NCBI RefSeq assembly: GCF_000022485.1
Contig: NC_012623.1
Coordinates: forward strand, 868,001 to 932,000
Direction of reading: 5' to 3'
Source of the DNA: Sulfolobus islandicus Y.N.15.51
Lineage (GTDB): Archaea; Thermoproteota; Thermoprotei_A; Sulfolobales; Sulfolobaceae
Length of the DNA stretch: 64,000 bases
The translations under genes were made by a program, and so were the position numbers. This document shows, piece by piece, positions 20,771-30,225 of the stretch. The stretch's first letter is position 1. The number at the start of each line of letters is the position of its first letter. The notes under the pieces were generated by a model, which was not told the origin of the DNA, did no database searches, and saw only the letters and a program-made list of their open reading frames with translations.

Positions 20771-21500
20771 CTACAAATTCTGGGATTAACCTTCTCTCCC
20801 ATAAGACTAGGGCTATGGAGTACATCATGGTGCGAATGCTCCTATTTACTGCCTTCGTTGCTCTCTTGAATCTAATTAGCCTATCCCTTAATGAGGAATG
20901 AAAGGACTCGTTCGGGTTAACTGGCGAGACAACCGTGTGGTCTTTCAACCAGAAGTACAAGTTATAATCATCGCTCACCCATCTACCCTCGTCAGGCAAA
21001 TACTTTTTGACCTCAAGGAAAGTACTCTCATCCCTATCCCCCACAGAGTAAATGAGGTAAACTCCCAGCTTCGTGTACACGTAACAAGTGAAAACCCACT
21101 TGTAAAAAGCCCTAGCATTCTTGTACAAGTAAGTCCACATCTCATCAACAACCTTAGCAACAACCTTACCCTTGACCAGCTCCTTAGCCCTACCCCACAA
21201 CTCAACCAACTTCTCATGCTTTTTCCTACCATAACGCTTAATCCAAGTGAAAACAGTACCAAGAGGTACGTTAAGCACCCTAGAAATAGCCCTCATACTC
21301 ATACCATTAGCATACATTCTCAAAGCCTCCTCCCTCAACTTCCTAGAATGATGATGATAACTAGCATCACCCAAGAAGTACTTACCACAATCCCTACACA
21401 AAAACTTCTGCCTACCCAAAGGCCTACCACACTTAACAACATGATGACTACCACAAGAGGGACAAGAAACGTCTTGCCTAAATACAGGCTTCCTACCCAT
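20766..21500 (-). CDS. IS1-family transposase
   Basis: 244 residues in a single frame: an N-terminal zinc-binding segment (CPSC...CGRP..CRDCGKYF), a helix-turn-helix (LRMYANGMSMRAISRVLNVP), then a DDE-type catalytic domain with Asp in VVDEMWTYLY, Asp in YSVGDRDE and Glu in NPNESFHSSLRDR. Unlike bacterial IS1, no frameshift is needed. The gene is uninterrupted, so the element is potentially active. Confidence 0.93.
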   Translation of the reverse strand: MGRKPVFRQDVSCPSCGSHHVVKCGRPLGRQKFLCRDCGKYFLGDASYHHHSRKLREEALRMYANGMSMRAISRVLNVPLGTVFTWIKRYGRKKHEKLVELWGRAKELVKGKVVAKVVDEMWTYLYKNARAFYKWVFTCYVYTKLGVYLIYSVGDRDESTFLEVKKYLPDEGRWVSDDYNLYFWLKDHTVVSPVNPNESFHSSLRDRLIRFKRATKAVNRSIRTMMYSIALVLWERRLIPEFVA

Positions 21501-21530
21501 AAGTAATACTCGTTATACAAATATAAATAA

Positions 21531-21548
21531 CTTAACGACGACACTACC
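21531..21548 (-). repeat. Right terminal inverted repeat of ISC796
   Basis: On the minus strand GGTAGTGTCGTCGTTAAG, differing from the left end only at position 2. It lies upstream of the transposase start. Confidence 0.9.
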
Positions 21549-21556
21549 AATAATGG
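21549..21556. repeat. Target-site duplication, right copy
   Basis: AATAATGG, identical to 20745-20752. Confidence 0.85.
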
Positions 21557-21690
21557 TACACTCTCTACTCTCTAAGTTTTATGAGAAATTCACGATTGCC
21601 CATTATACCATAAATAGCTAAGCTTATCACAGTTTTTATTAAAATCTTTATATATTGCGACTAAAAATAAAATATTAAGTAAAAACTATT

Positions 21691-23046
21691 TCAACTTAAC
21701 TCTACTCCTTTGGTTTCTGGTATTAAAAGTAGAGTTATAATACACGATACTAGTGCAATTGTTGAGTATACTGCTAGTAATGCAGGGAGTCCAAATTTGG
21801 CTAATAGCAGAGGAAATGCTGTAATACTAAAAGCTGCGGCTAGTCTATCTGCTGCCACACTAATAGCTTGGCTGGTCCCCCTAACTTTGGTTGGAACTAA
21901 CTCTGAAGTTAGCATTGCTGACCCTATTATAGATGCGGGTCCAATTGCTGATGATAAATAGTTCATAAGATAAAATAATAGACCCAACAATGCCGCCTCT
22001 CCGGTTAAACTTTCTGCTGCTTTTAACGGATTACTTATATGTATGCTAAGTCCAAAGTAATACGGATTCATGAGAAGCATTGTATACATGAAAAGCCAAA
22101 ACGCAACACCAGCATAACCTATCACAATTAATGGTTTTCTTCCTATTTTGTCCACTAGATAAATGCTTATTATCTGACCCGGTAAACCTGCAAGAAACTG
22201 TGCCAAATATGTGAATTCTATGGGATTTAGGCCTAAGTTTCCCGCTATGGTTATTGGCCCGTAGATCGCAAACGTAGAGGAATATATATCGTAAAGAAGC
22301 CAGAGTATAGAAGATATAATTGTAATTCCTATAGCTGATATGAATCTTTTTGAGAATGGAACTTCATCTAAAGAAATTGTAATTTTACTTTTTATTTCGT
22401 TTTCCAACTTTTTTAATTCTTCTCGCTTTGGTTTAATTCTAGTCAAGAATTTATATGTTTCAGGGAGTTTTCTCCTTAGGTAAAATACAGAAACTGCTGG
22501 GAGGATTCCCATAAACAATACTATTCTCCATATGAGATCATTCCCTATGTTAATTAACAGCAAGATTTGTTCGATAAATGCTGCGGCAACTGCACCCATT
22601 CCCCAAAGTACTGCAAATGTTATTATCATTCGTTTTCCTCTATTTTTGGGATTTGAATTCTCTGCAGTAATTATAGGAGAAAGAACATAATCTGCTCCAA
22701 TTCCAAAACCTAAGATTATTCTAGACATAGCTAACTCTGTAAAATTCGTTGATATCGACTGAAATAGTATTCCTAGACTCATTAAAGCTACATCGAGACC
22801 ATAGATGAACTTTCTTCCTAGTTTATCTGATAAAAAGCCTAATAGAATTGCAGAAACTGCTGCACCATAATACGCACTAGCTATAACTATTCCTTCCTCA
22901 AGCCCATTTAATAAAAATTCCTTTTGTATATAATAGAAAACTAAAGAGATCGCGTAAAGTTCATACCCATCAGTAAATACTCCCATACCCGCTGTCAAGA
23001 CGCTCTTGAATTCTAATGTGGAAAAATTCGTTTTATTATAGTCCAT
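21691..23046 (-). CDS. MFS transporter (sugar/organic-anion porter type)
   Basis: 451 residues with twelve predicted membrane segments. MFS signatures are present after TM2 ([11 protein letters not shown]) and in the second half ([11 protein letters not shown]), with R[11 protein letters not shown] in TM4 and PETKG near the C-terminus. The pattern is closest to the sugar porter/phosphate porter branches; the substrate cannot be read from sequence. Single gene, with the ISC796 copy inserted about 140 bp beyond its 3' end. Confidence 0.88.
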   Translation of the reverse strand: MDYNKTNFSTLEFKSVLTAGMGVFTDGYELYAISLVFYYIQKEFLLNGLEEGIVIASAYYGAAVSAILLGFLSDKLGRKFIYGLDVALMSLGILFQSISTNFTELAMSRIILGFGIGADYVLSPIITAENSNPKNRGKRMIITFAVLWGMGAVAAAFIEQILLLINIGNDLIWRIVLFMGILPAVSVFYLRRKLPETYKFLTRIKPKREELKKLENEIKSKITISLDEVPFSKRFISAIGITIISSILWLLYDIYSSTFAIYGPITIAGNLGLNPIEFTYLAQFLAGLPGQIISIYLVDKIGRKPLIVIGYAGVAFWLFMYTMLLMNPYYFGLSIHISNPLKAAESLTGEAALLGLLFYLMNYLSSAIGPASIIGSAMLTSELVPTKVRGTSQAISVAADRLAAAFSITAFPLLLAKFGLPALLAVYSTIALVSCIITLLLIPETKGVELS

Positions 23047-23117
23047 TTCGTGTTGTATGTATTTTGTTGAGATTATAAGAGTATCTAGAATTAGTATATA
23101 CCAAGTGATAATATGTG

Positions 23118-23207
23118 CGGACCCGCCGGGATTTGAACCCGGGACCGCCGGCTATCCCCCTTAGACGCTAGAAGGCCGGCGCTCCGTCCTGGCTGAGCTA
23201 CGGGTCC
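23118..23207 (-). tRNA. tRNA-Arg (TCT) with a 15-nt intron
   Basis: Minus strand GGACCCG...CGGGTCC; D arm GCTC/GAGC; anticodon stem CCGGC/GCCGG; T arm CCGGG-TTCAAAT-CCCGG; discriminator G. The anticodon loop is CTTCTA followed by 15 extra bases (GCGTCTAAGGGGGAT, 23168-23154) and then A, so the intron sits at the canonical position after base 37 and the anticodon is TCT (23172-23170). The surrounding bases can form a bulge-helix-bulge of relaxed type. Expected substrate of the archaeal splicing endonuclease. Confidence 0.9.
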
Positions 23208-23250
23208 AACATAAAATGAGAATTCAATAAAATAAGATTTTCTCATTCTT

Positions 23251-23586
23251 TTATTCGTACTCTCTCCATACTTTACCACATTTTGTGCACTTATAAAATC
23301 TAGTTGGTGGCTCATCTGCCCTTCTAGTTTGCAATATCCAGAAGTAGGCTTCGTCATTTTTACATGAAGGACATAGAACACCTTTTATTTTTTGAGCCCC
23401 ACTGGGCATTTCCTCCTCCTCTAATATTAACGTTTTTTCTTTAATACTGTGTTTTACTTTGCTTGTCACTACTATTGTTGTCTCTGGAACCTCCTCTTCA
23501 TAACCACATTTCGTGCATCTATATATGTTCTTACCATTGGATTTCTTTGGGACCATCATAGAGTTACATTTGGGACAGAACTTCAT
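23251..23586 (-). CDS. tfs: Transcription cleavage factor TFS
   Basis: 111 residues with an N-terminal zinc ribbon (CPKC...CTKC) and a C-terminal TFIIS-type ribbon (CPSC...CTKC) whose tip holds RRADEPPTRF. The acidic D-E pair that drives RNA cleavage by polymerase is intact, so this is the active TFS1-type paralogue. Start ATG 23586 (MKFCPKC) is chosen over GTG 23595. It is followed upstream by a small conserved gene and rpo11. Confidence 0.93.
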   Translation of the reverse strand: MKFCPKCNSMMVPKKSNGKNIYRCTKCGYEEEVPETTIVVTSKVKHSIKEKTLILEEEEMPSGAQKIKGVLCPSCKNDEAYFWILQTRRADEPPTRFYKCTKCGKVWREYE

Positions 23587-23604
23587 TAATACCACGCTAC
23601 AAGC

Positions 23605-23877
23605 TTAACCATTTACTTTATCTATATTTAACTTTTCTGATAGTTTCTTTATGAGATTTTCACATATTTTCTCTGGTTCTTGTTCTTTAAAGTTTTCACC
23701 AATTCCGATATTAGAATATCTGATTTCATCAATTATGGAAGATGTAGCTATTTGCTTAATTAGATTCTCCTCATTTATATCTAAAAATAGCTTTTCTAAG
23801 AAATTACCCCTAAATATACATATTGCATACAAACAATCGACTTTAACTAATATTGCTATCCTTGTCTCCTTTTTCAC
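23605..23877 (-). CDS. Conserved small protein in the rpo11-tfs operon
   Basis: 90 residues, not recognised. The N-terminus is hydrophobic strand-like ([17 protein letters not shown]) and the C-terminal third is a charged amphipathic helix ([19 protein letters not shown]). Its ATG overlaps the rpo11 stop by 4 bases and tfs follows 18 bases after its stop, so it is co-transcribed with two RNA-polymerase genes. A role in transcription or the exosome is only inferred from position. Confidence 0.75.
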
Positions 23878-24152
23878 TTACTTAATCCCTTTATTTCGTC
23901 TATATAATGTGAGGCCATTACTCTTACAGTTTCGATAGCTTTTAGTAAAGCATCTTTAGGAGCTATTGAACCATCAGTTAGTATTTTAACTATTATTTTA
24001 TCAGTTAGGGGATGCGGTTGATAATATGAAGCAAAACTTACACCACTAATTTTCCTCAAGGTACCCGCAATTAAGTTACCTAACGTATGATCTTCCCCTT
24101 CTATCTCTAATTCTAAGTAATTTCTTTCACTTTTTAGTATTTTAATTTCCAC
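23874..24152 (-). CDS. rpo11: RNA polymerase subunit Rpo11 (RpoL)
   Basis: 92 residues with the Rpb11/alpha-like dimerisation signature ([20 protein letters not shown]...[17 protein letters not shown]). It pairs with Rpo3 in the polymerase assembly platform. Overlaps csl4 by 11 bases and the small downstream gene by 4. Confidence 0.96.
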
Positions 24153-24711
24153 CTTTCTTCACCATATAAGATCCTATTTTTCGTTGTTCAATATTTCCGC
24201 ATCTCTGACATTTTAAATTATTTTCGTCTTGCTTGATCAATAAGTATCCACATCTTGAGCATCTAGCATAAATAACTCCAAGATCTTTCATCTTAATAGT
24301 TAAAGCTAAAGGAAAAGTGTATGAAAGTAATTTAGCTTTAATTAAGTCTCCGATTTTTATAGCATCTGTTATACTATTAAGTTTTTTATTACTTATTTGA
24401 GAGATATGTAAGTAAGCCGAAATTGATGACGCAAGACTTTTCTCCTCGATACCTACTATTGAAACTAGTGCTGAATCTTCTTTAATAGAATTTACAATAC
24501 CGATCACGTATTTAGCCTTCTTTAAGTGTTGAAGTATGATTTTCTTAAATCCCAGTACGTTACTTTTCCTATTTAGCATATCATAAAAGATTTTTCCTAC
24601 AACCGCAGCTCTAACTATACCATTTTGTTCATACGTACCGTCGCCAGCTATAAATTCTTCAATCACTGCTAGCTCTTCTCCGGGTAAGGTTAATTCACCT
24701 TGAACTCTCAT
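24142..24711 (-). CDS. csl4: Exosome subunit Csl4
   Basis: 189 residues: N-terminal domain ([22 protein letters not shown]), central S1 RNA-binding domain (about 65-145), and a C-terminal zinc ribbon CSRC...CQRC. Csl4 caps the archaeal exosome and selects RNA. It lies between dph2 and rpo11, with short gaps or overlap, in a conserved information-processing operon. Confidence 0.94.
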
Positions 24712-24716
24712 TTACT

Positions 24717-25718
24717 TCACCATGGGAAAATATAGGGTTCCAGACTATTATTTATGATCATTTTGGCCTCTCCAGGTGTTAACACTGGCTTTTCATAGTT
24801 ATATAGATCATCTATGGGCAATCTAGGGCAAGATGTAACTAAAAATACATCTATATAGCTTCTATCTAGATTTCTAAGTACATCTTGTGTTAACACTTTA
24901 TTTGTTACTATAAAAACATCATAGCCTTTTTTAGTTAGCTCATCATAGAAGTATTTTATCATATTTGGTCTATTTTGCCCAACCTTAACACCTTGTATAA
25001 TTACCCAAGTGCGTTTATCCATTGCTTGTAGGATTTTACCATATCTAACTTTTAGTATCTTCCTAACCTCGTTTGTTATATCCTCACTTTTCTGTAAATA
25101 CGGATCAAGTTTTATAGTCGGTTTATTTGTAGCTAATCCTAAACCTAAAGCATGAAATAGTCCACCTGATACAATAACATATGTATCTGCTTCTACTTCG
25201 GCTGCTTTGTAGTCACAGCCTAAAATTTGACCATTAAACATAAATCTATTAGATGGCTTGCCTATGACTACATCGTATCCCTTATCTTCTAAGAAAGACT
25301 TAATTTTGGACACTAATCTTACGTGCTGTAAGGTTGCTGTTAATGAGATTTTTCTTCCATTATATTTACTGATATCATTTTCTAAAGATTGAAGAACACT
25401 TTCAGAAATATTCAAATTACTTTCAGCATTAATAAATATCGTAGGAAACTTAGGATAGTACCACGTATAAGGGGTATGACCGAAATGAATTATTAGGTCA
25501 GCATTTACTTGTTGGGCTTCATCCTCAGCTATGTCACAAGCCCCCCAACTAGGTTCACCAGATATTATAAAATCAACGTTAGGTAGCTTTTCCTTTAACT
25601 TCTTTACTATATCTATAGAAAAATACTTCAATCCTTCGGGAAATTGTAAAAGAACCCGTTTTGCGTCCTTTTCACGTATTTCCTTCACTACACGTTCTTC
25701 TTCAAAATTATAGCTCAA
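24717..25718 (-). CDS. dph2: Diphthamide synthase Dph2 (radical SAM-like)
   Basis: 333 residues. Three conserved cysteines that bind the non-classical 4Fe-4S cluster are seen in [19 protein letters not shown] and VTSCPRLPI. It transfers the aminocarboxypropyl group of SAM to a histidine of elongation factor aEF2, the first step of diphthamide synthesis. Overlaps rpl10e by 4 bases. Confidence 0.95.
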   Translation of the reverse strand: MSYNFEEERVVKEIREKDAKRVLLQFPEGLKYFSIDIVKKLKEKLPNVDFIISGEPSWGACDIAEDEAQQVNADLIIHFGHTPYTWYYPKFPTIFINAESNLNISESVLQSLENDISKYNGRKISLTATLQHVRLVSKIKSFLEDKGYDVVIGKPSNRFMFNGQILGCDYKAAEVEADTYVIVSGGLFHALGLGLATNKPTIKLDPYLQKSEDITNEVRKILKVRYGKILQAMDKRTWVIIQGVKVGQNRPNMIKYFYDELTKKGYDVFIVTNKVLTQDVLRNLDRSYIDVFLVTSCPRLPIDDLYNYEKPVLTPGEAKMIINNSLEPYIFPW

Positions 25719-26251
25719 CTTTGAACCTCCTGTCTTATGGGCCTTAATGGAATGATCTCAATTCTAGTACGCAAAGGTAACTTCTTTGATGCTATCTTTA
25801 ACGCCTCTTTTGCAAAGTCTAGATGTTCCTTCTTAACTTTTACTACAATTAAAATTTCTCCTAATTTTTCAATCCTAGCAGCAGTACCAATTGGTGTACC
25901 AAAAGACAATCTCATTCCGTCCTGTAATCTATCAGCTCCAGCAAACGCCATCATTTTATTCTCTCTTAATACATGATGGGGGTACTTTAAGATCCACATA
26001 AAGAACGAAGTTTCACTTCCAGTTCTCTTAGTTAATGTCTTTAGAGTAATAGTCCTAACAGCTTCCAAAGCATTATGCCTTATTTGCCCTATCTCAGTAG
26101 TAATTAACCTAACTTCATAGTCATAATCTCCATTTGGATTTCCAGATGTAAATTTAGTTATCTTTGGTTGTGGAATACCAGGGATGTATTCTTTCCTGGT
26201 ATATGCAGGACCGGAGAAATGTCTATAACATCTTCCAGGTCGTAGTGGCAT
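25715..26251 (-). CDS. rpl10e: Ribosomal protein L10e (uL16)
   Basis: 178 residues beginning [25 protein letters not shown] and carrying the L16/L10e core ([30 protein letters not shown] in two blocks). It sits near the tRNA sites of the large subunit. It precedes dph2, the modifier of the factor that acts at the same ribosomal site. Confidence 0.96.
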   Translation of the reverse strand: MPLRPGRCYRHFSGPAYTRKEYIPGIPQPKITKFTSGNPNGDYDYEVRLITTEIGQIRHNALEAVRTITLKTLTKRTGSETSFFMWILKYPHHVLRENKMMAFAGADRLQDGMRLSFGTPIGTAARIEKLGEILIVVKVKKEHLDFAKEALKIASKKLPLRTRIEIIPLRPIRQEVQS

Positions 26252-26292
26252 TTAACCTCACGATATAGACTTTTGTATTAAAGACTAAATAT

Positions 26293-26541
26293 TTAACTTA
26301 TAGCATCAAATGACGATTGAAGTGCCTTTATATGCGCTAATATCTCGTCCGCAGTATTTCTGACTGTCATTAAGTCATTTGGCTTTGTAATTCTCATCTT
26401 TATTACAATCTCTAACTCTTTGCCTTCAACCTTGGTTTGAATTGACATTCCTTCTGGTAAATTTACATTATCAACGTTTAAACTTCTTATAATTAGTTCT
26501 GCATCTTCATGTTCCGATAAGATTCTTAATTCTATCATCAA
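26293..26541 (-). CDS. pcc1: KEOPS subunit Pcc1
   Basis: 82 residues: a strand, then SLNVDNVNLPEGMSIQTKVEGKELEI-type beta hairpin, and a long C-terminal helix with TVRNTADEILAHIKALQSSF. This matches Pcc1, the dimerising subunit of the t6A-forming KEOPS complex. The ATG at 26541 or 26538 overlaps the end of the upstream Cdc45-like gene by about 32-35 bases. Confidence 0.85.
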   Translation of the reverse strand: MMIELRILSEHEDAELIIRSLNVDNVNLPEGMSIQTKVEGKELEIVIKMRITKPNDLMTVRNTADEILAHIKALQSSFDAIS

Positions 26542-27556
26542 TTTTAATCAACCCTTCTTTCTTTATTGATGGGATAAAAAATCTACTAGTGTAAAGCTTA
26601 TCATTATCTTTTATTACTATCATTTTATCTCTCCTTATCTTTTGTAATTGTAACAATATTATTTGCACCAAAAAAGGAGAATTAAAATTGACTGTTTCAA
26701 CAATATAATACGATTGCTTATTTTCAACTAAATTAATTGAGAATCCCTTGGAGAGAGTTTGTCTAAATCTGCTGATTAATGCCTCAGCATAAGATGACGA
26801 TAAAACAAACTGCAAGATCTCATTACTACCGATAGTATCAAACGAATAAATTAACGAAAACGCTAACTCTAATATATCATAGTCAAGATAAAAAAATCTA
26901 TCCGTAATTATATCATCTCTAGTAAATTTCGGGTTTTCTTTTACAATAGTAGAAATTATTCTGAAAAGTAATGTATTTAACTGACTCTCGTTTAGATCTT
27001 CTAGTTTTGCTATTTCACTAGTATTTATTTCCTTTATAAGATTTATTGTATTTTCTCTATTGCCAGATATACTAGGTATATAAGGATCCAGAGAAAACAT
27101 TAAAGATAAAAAGAGTGGTAAAGTTTTATATGCTGGGATTTTCAGATTTTTTTCATTAGTTATATCAAATTTTTCCATTTCTTTTATTATTTCTAGTTCC
27201 CATTCAGAAAATGGTCTTCTATCTACTATTGTGGATGTCACAATACAACTAGTAATTGGTAAAACATCTTCAGCAGTTATAGGCAAATATGAGCAAAAGG
27301 AGTTTTGTCCTAAGAAATACTTTTTCTTATCATCTATTATCCATTTACCGTTAGAGTCAATTCTGATTTGCGTCTCACATTCTTCTGGAATGAACGAAAG
27401 AATGAAAGAATTCTTAGTATTCTTGGAAATAATGAATGAAAATAATATAGGCTCTATAGAATAGTATACAGATAAACACAAACTATCCTTTGAATATATA
27501 TTCCTAACTACTTCCCTTATTTCTTGGTTATTGGGCTCTCCTAAGAATAGTTCCAT
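26507..27556 (-). CDS. Cdc45/RecJ-like GINS-associated replication protein (RecJdbh)
   Basis: 349 residues from ATG 27556, directly after the upstream stop. There are no DHH catalytic motifs. Composition, size and position (between the UPF0104 gene and pcc1/L10e, near the transketolase pair) match the Sulfolobus RecJ-like protein that co-purifies with GINS and acts as archaeal Cdc45 in the CMG helicase. I assign it mainly by locus and general character, so homology should be tested by structure. Confidence 0.65.
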   Translation of the reverse strand: MELFLGEPNNQEIREVVRNIYSKDSLCLSVYYSIEPILFSFIISKNTKNSFILSFIPEECETQIRIDSNGKWIIDDKKKYFLGQNSFCSYLPITAEDVLPITSCIVTSTIVDRRPFSEWELEIIKEMEKFDITNEKNLKIPAYKTLPLFLSLMFSLDPYIPSISGNRENTINLIKEINTSEIAKLEDLNESQLNTLLFRIISTIVKENPKFTRDDIITDRFFYLDYDILELAFSLIYSFDTIGSNEILQFVLSSSYAEALISRFRQTLSKGFSINLVENKQSYYIVETVNFNSPFLVQIILLQLQKIRRDKMIVIKDNDKLYTSRFFIPSIKKEGLIKIDDRIKNLIGT

Positions 27557-27558
27557 TA

Positions 27559-28455
27559 CTATCTCTTTAGAATTTCTTTTGACCATTTTTTAAGCTCTTC
27601 AAAGCTCATATCCTTAAAGAAAATAGATCCAAGTAAGTTTGATATGATATAGTTTAATCTTGTTGCAAAAACATAAGAGGGATTTAAAAATATTGATAGT
27701 GCTAACTCCCCCACTACTGCAGCAGATGGTATTGGTATTAATATAGATACTTGATATAAAAAAGAGATAAAAATTGATATAAAAATATTATGTGTAATAT
27801 AATAAAAATAGCCACCATAGCAAGCGAAACCAAGTATATCAATTATGATATAAATTACAAAATCCTTTGTGGTTCCCTGCTTAAGGTAATACTTAAATTC
27901 CATATAATCTGTCACAATTCGTTCCATTTTAACTATCTTAAAGATGAATTGTTCTATTTTGTTTACTTTATTATGCTGCAAGTAAAAATATGATAGTGCA
28001 GCTATCCATCCAGCTATGTTAAATAATACGACTAAAATGAATATAAATTCTAATGGGTTAAAAAAGAATGGCAATAGTAAAATATAACCCAAACATATTG
28101 CAAGTACATCTATGGATCCTATAAGGATAGAGTAACTAAATGCTTGCCTTAAATTTACTTCATGTTTATTATAAACTAAGCTTCTAACTAGTTCCTGCCC
28201 AGCCCATCCAGGTAATAACAGACCTACAAAATTACCCAGTAATCTAGCTCTTAATGCTATGTCTACTCTACGCTTAATTAGCGATGAATCCTTAAATGAT
28301 GAGATGGAATTCTGAGCAACATACGCTAAAAGAAAAATTAGAAAGAATTTGGGATCCTCCTTTAATACATATACTACATTGATTTTAAATATGTATGCAT
28401 AGATTATAATAACCACAAATGGAAGAACAATCGCCGCAATGTATTTCTTATCCAT
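27559..28455 (-). CDS. UPF0104 / lysylphosphatidylglycerol-synthase-like membrane protein
   Basis: 298 residues from ATG 28455, with about eight hydrophobic segments and the family pattern LLGNFVGLLLPGWAGQELVRSLVYN near the first third and PIPSAAVVGELALSIF near the last. Such proteins resemble the flippase part of MprF; function in archaea is unknown. The ATG overlaps the stop of the E1-like gene (TAATG), and the 3' end touches the Cdc45-like gene. Confidence 0.78.
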   Translation of the reverse strand: MDKKYIAAIVLPFVVIIIYAYIFKINVVYVLKEDPKFFLIFLLAYVAQNSISSFKDSSLIKRRVDIALRARLLGNFVGLLLPGWAGQELVRSLVYNKHEVNLRQAFSYSILIGSIDVLAICLGYILLLPFFFNPLEFIFILVVLFNIAGWIAALSYFYLQHNKVNKIEQFIFKIVKMERIVTDYMEFKYYLKQGTTKDFVIYIIIDILGFACYGGYFYYITHNIFISIFISFLYQVSILIPIPSAAVVGELALSIFLNPSYVFATRLNYIISNLLGSIFFKDMSFEELKKWSKEILKR

Positions 28456-29330
28456 TATCTTCCCCTTTTCTCGAAACATCCAATATTAGGATAACATAAA
28501 ATTGCATTCCCGATGTTTTTAAAAACTTTAGGCTTATCTAACTCCGTTACTTTCATATTAACCCTAAATATTCCGCAGTTAGGTTTAGTTATTTTCTGAT
28601 TTAGAAAAGGGTATTCATTTAGTACACATGTCTTGCATTGAAAGTTCTTCTCGATGTTTATCCTCTCAATTTTTAGTTCTCTAGAATCTATGTAAAACAA
28701 CGAGTAATCCGGATTACCTCTCAAATGATTAAGCATTAAATTAACTTGAAGCGTGGCTGTTAATTCTACTATTAATGGAGTAGTTCCGATGACATCGCAC
28801 GAATTTCCAATTTCATCTTGATCTGAATAATTAATAAAACAAGATAGGCAAGAAGTTTGATTAGAATCTATTAATTTAACAGAGCCATATTCACCATTAA
28901 TCCCTCCATATATTAGGATTTTTCGCAATTTTACTGTGGCATCATTTAATAATAACTTGTAGTATAAACTATCTAAAGCATCAAATACATAATCCTTATC
29001 AGAAATTAGCTTCTCAACATTTTGCTCGTCAAGTATATCTATAATATAATTTATTTTGATTGAAGAATTTATAAGAGATAACTTTTTAGCACAAATCTCT
29101 GCTTTAGGCTTACCTACATCGTTCTCGTCAAACAAATGAACCCTATGCAAATTAGTTACGTCTAATACATCTGCATCAACTACAGTTATCTCTCCAACTC
29201 CTAATCTAGCTAAGAGCTCCGCAATAGCAGAACCCAAAGCTCCACAACCTGCAATTAATATCTTTAGTTCATTTAACCTCTGTTGAACTCCTAATCCTAA
29301 GACTAAGAGCTGCCTAGAATACCTTTCCAC
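28455..29330 (-). CDS. E1-like ThiF/MoeB/HesA adenylyltransferase
   Basis: 291 residues. The nucleotide site GCGALGSAIAELLARLGVGEI, the DADVLDVTNLHR motif and two CxxC zinc pairs (CLSC, CKTC) are typical of enzymes that adenylate the C-terminal Gly-Gly of ubiquitin-like proteins. The likely catalytic Cys is in GNSCDVIGTTP. GTG 29330 (MERYSRQLLVLG) matches the family start; the longer frame upstream overlaps the divergent transketolase promoter. Natural partners are MoaD/ThiS/Urm1 proteins such as that at 16735-16986. Confidence 0.88.
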   Translation of the reverse strand: MERYSRQLLVLGLGVQQRLNELKILIAGCGALGSAIAELLARLGVGEITVVDADVLDVTNLHRVHLFDENDVGKPKAEICAKKLSLINSSIKINYIIDILDEQNVEKLISDKDYVFDALDSLYYKLLLNDATVKLRKILIYGGINGEYGSVKLIDSNQTSCLSCFINYSDQDEIGNSCDVIGTTPLIVELTATLQVNLMLNHLRGNPDYSLFYIDSRELKIERINIEKNFQCKTCVLNEYPFLNQKITKPNCGIFRVNMKVTELDKPKVFKNIGNAILCYPNIGCFEKRGR

Positions 29331-29351
29331 AAGATTATAATGTAGAATAAT

Positions 29352-29361
29352 CTTTAAAAAT
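29352..29361 (+). promoter_or_regulatory. TATA box of the transketolase/shikimate operon
   Basis: CTTTAAAAAT in the 70-bp divergent region between the E1-like gene and the transketolase gene, predicting a start near 29380. Confidence 0.55.
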
Positions 29362-29400
29362 AAGTGTTGCCTACTAAAAGTGGGGATTGATATTGTTCCA

Positions 29401-30225
29401 ATGGAAAAAGGTGGAGGAAGTGATGGAACTCCAATATCAATAGAAGAATTGGATAAGTTAAGACAAGTAGCTGAAAAGGCAAGAAGAAATGTAATCAAAA
29501 TGCTGTTTTATGATCAGACAATCCATGTAGGATCTTCTCTAAGTAGCATAGAGATACTAACTACATTAATATTCAAACATATAAGGACTGATTCAAGCTT
29601 AGTGAATAAGGACTGGTTAATTTTAAGTAAAGGTCATGCAGCACCAGCTCTTTATGCTGTTCTAGCTGAAAAAGGTTATATAAAAGAAGAGGAACTTTGG
29701 AGAATACAAGATATAACGGGATTACTACAAGGTCATCCAGAGACTTTTATTCCCGGTGTAGATATGTCGACTGGTAGTTTAGGGCAAGGATTAAGCTTTG
29801 GAATAGGTGTCGCTACTGGTATAAAAATGGCTAATGGAAGTGGAAGAGTGTATGTGATAATGGGTGATGGAGAACAAGATGAGGGAGAGATATGGGAGGC
29901 TATGACACATGCAGTAGTTAGAAATCTTGACAACTTGATTGCATTTATAGAGATGAACAATTTCCAGCTTGATGGTTCAACAGAGGAGATAAAACCAAAG
30001 AACTTCTTACCTAAGGTATGGGAAGCGGTAGGTTGGAAAGTGTTAAACTGTGATGGACATGATTTCATAAGTATTACTAATGCAATCAACGAGGCACATA
30101 AGGCAAGTAAACCTGTTGTAATATTCGCTAAAACTGTAAGAGGAAAGGGATTCCCCGCAATAGAAAATACCCATAAACAGAGGTCTAGTCCAGATGATGC
30201 AAGGAAATATCTACTCAATGCGTGA
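29401..30225 (+). CDS. Transketolase, N-terminal subunit
   Basis: 274 residues. The thiamine diphosphate site is present: [21 protein letters not shown] and [15 protein letters not shown]...NNFQLDG. Archaeal transketolase is encoded as two chains; the other follows. It makes erythrose 4-phosphate for the shikimate genes downstream. ATG 29401 is used, but a leaderless GTG at 29380 is also compatible with the TATA position. Confidence 0.94.
   Translation: MEKGGGSDGTPISIEELDKLRQVAEKARRNVIKMLFYDQTIHVGSSLSSIEILTTLIFKHIRTDSSLVNKDWLILSKGHAAPALYAVLAEKGYIKEEELWRIQDITGLLQGHPETFIPGVDMSTGSLGQGLSFGIGVATGIKMANGSGRVYVIMGDGEQDEGEIWEAMTHAVVRNLDNLIAFIEMNNFQLDGSTEEIKPKNFLPKVWEAVGWKVLNCDGHDFISITNAINEAHKASKPVVIFAKTVRGKGFPAIENTHKQRSSPDDARKYLLNA

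Larger units (their letters stand above)
20753..21548 (-). mobile_element. Complete ISC796-type insertion sequence (IS1 family)
   Basis: Exactly 796 bp, bounded by 18-bp inverted repeats GATAGTGTCGTCGTTAAG and its complement (17 of 18 match), and flanked by an 8-bp direct repeat AATAATGG (20745-20752 and 21549-21556). It carries one full transposase gene. The length matches the name of the Sulfolobus element ISC796. It sits between tRNA-Arg(CCG) and an MFS gene and interrupts no recognisable gene. Intact ends and duplication suggest recent insertion. Confidence 0.93.

Noticed and set aside
20898-21506. Long plus-strand open frame of 202 codons in the insertion sequence
   Set aside because: It is the antisense of the transposase gene; the minus-strand protein has clear IS1-family motifs.
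23091-23381. Open frame of 96 codons on the minus strand
   Set aside because: It runs through tRNA-Arg(TCT) and overlaps tfs in another frame; composition in the tRNA part is an artefact.
29331-29498. N-terminal extension of the E1-like protein
   Set aside because: It overlaps the divergent transketolase promoter and gene, and the E1 family starts at ERYSRQ.
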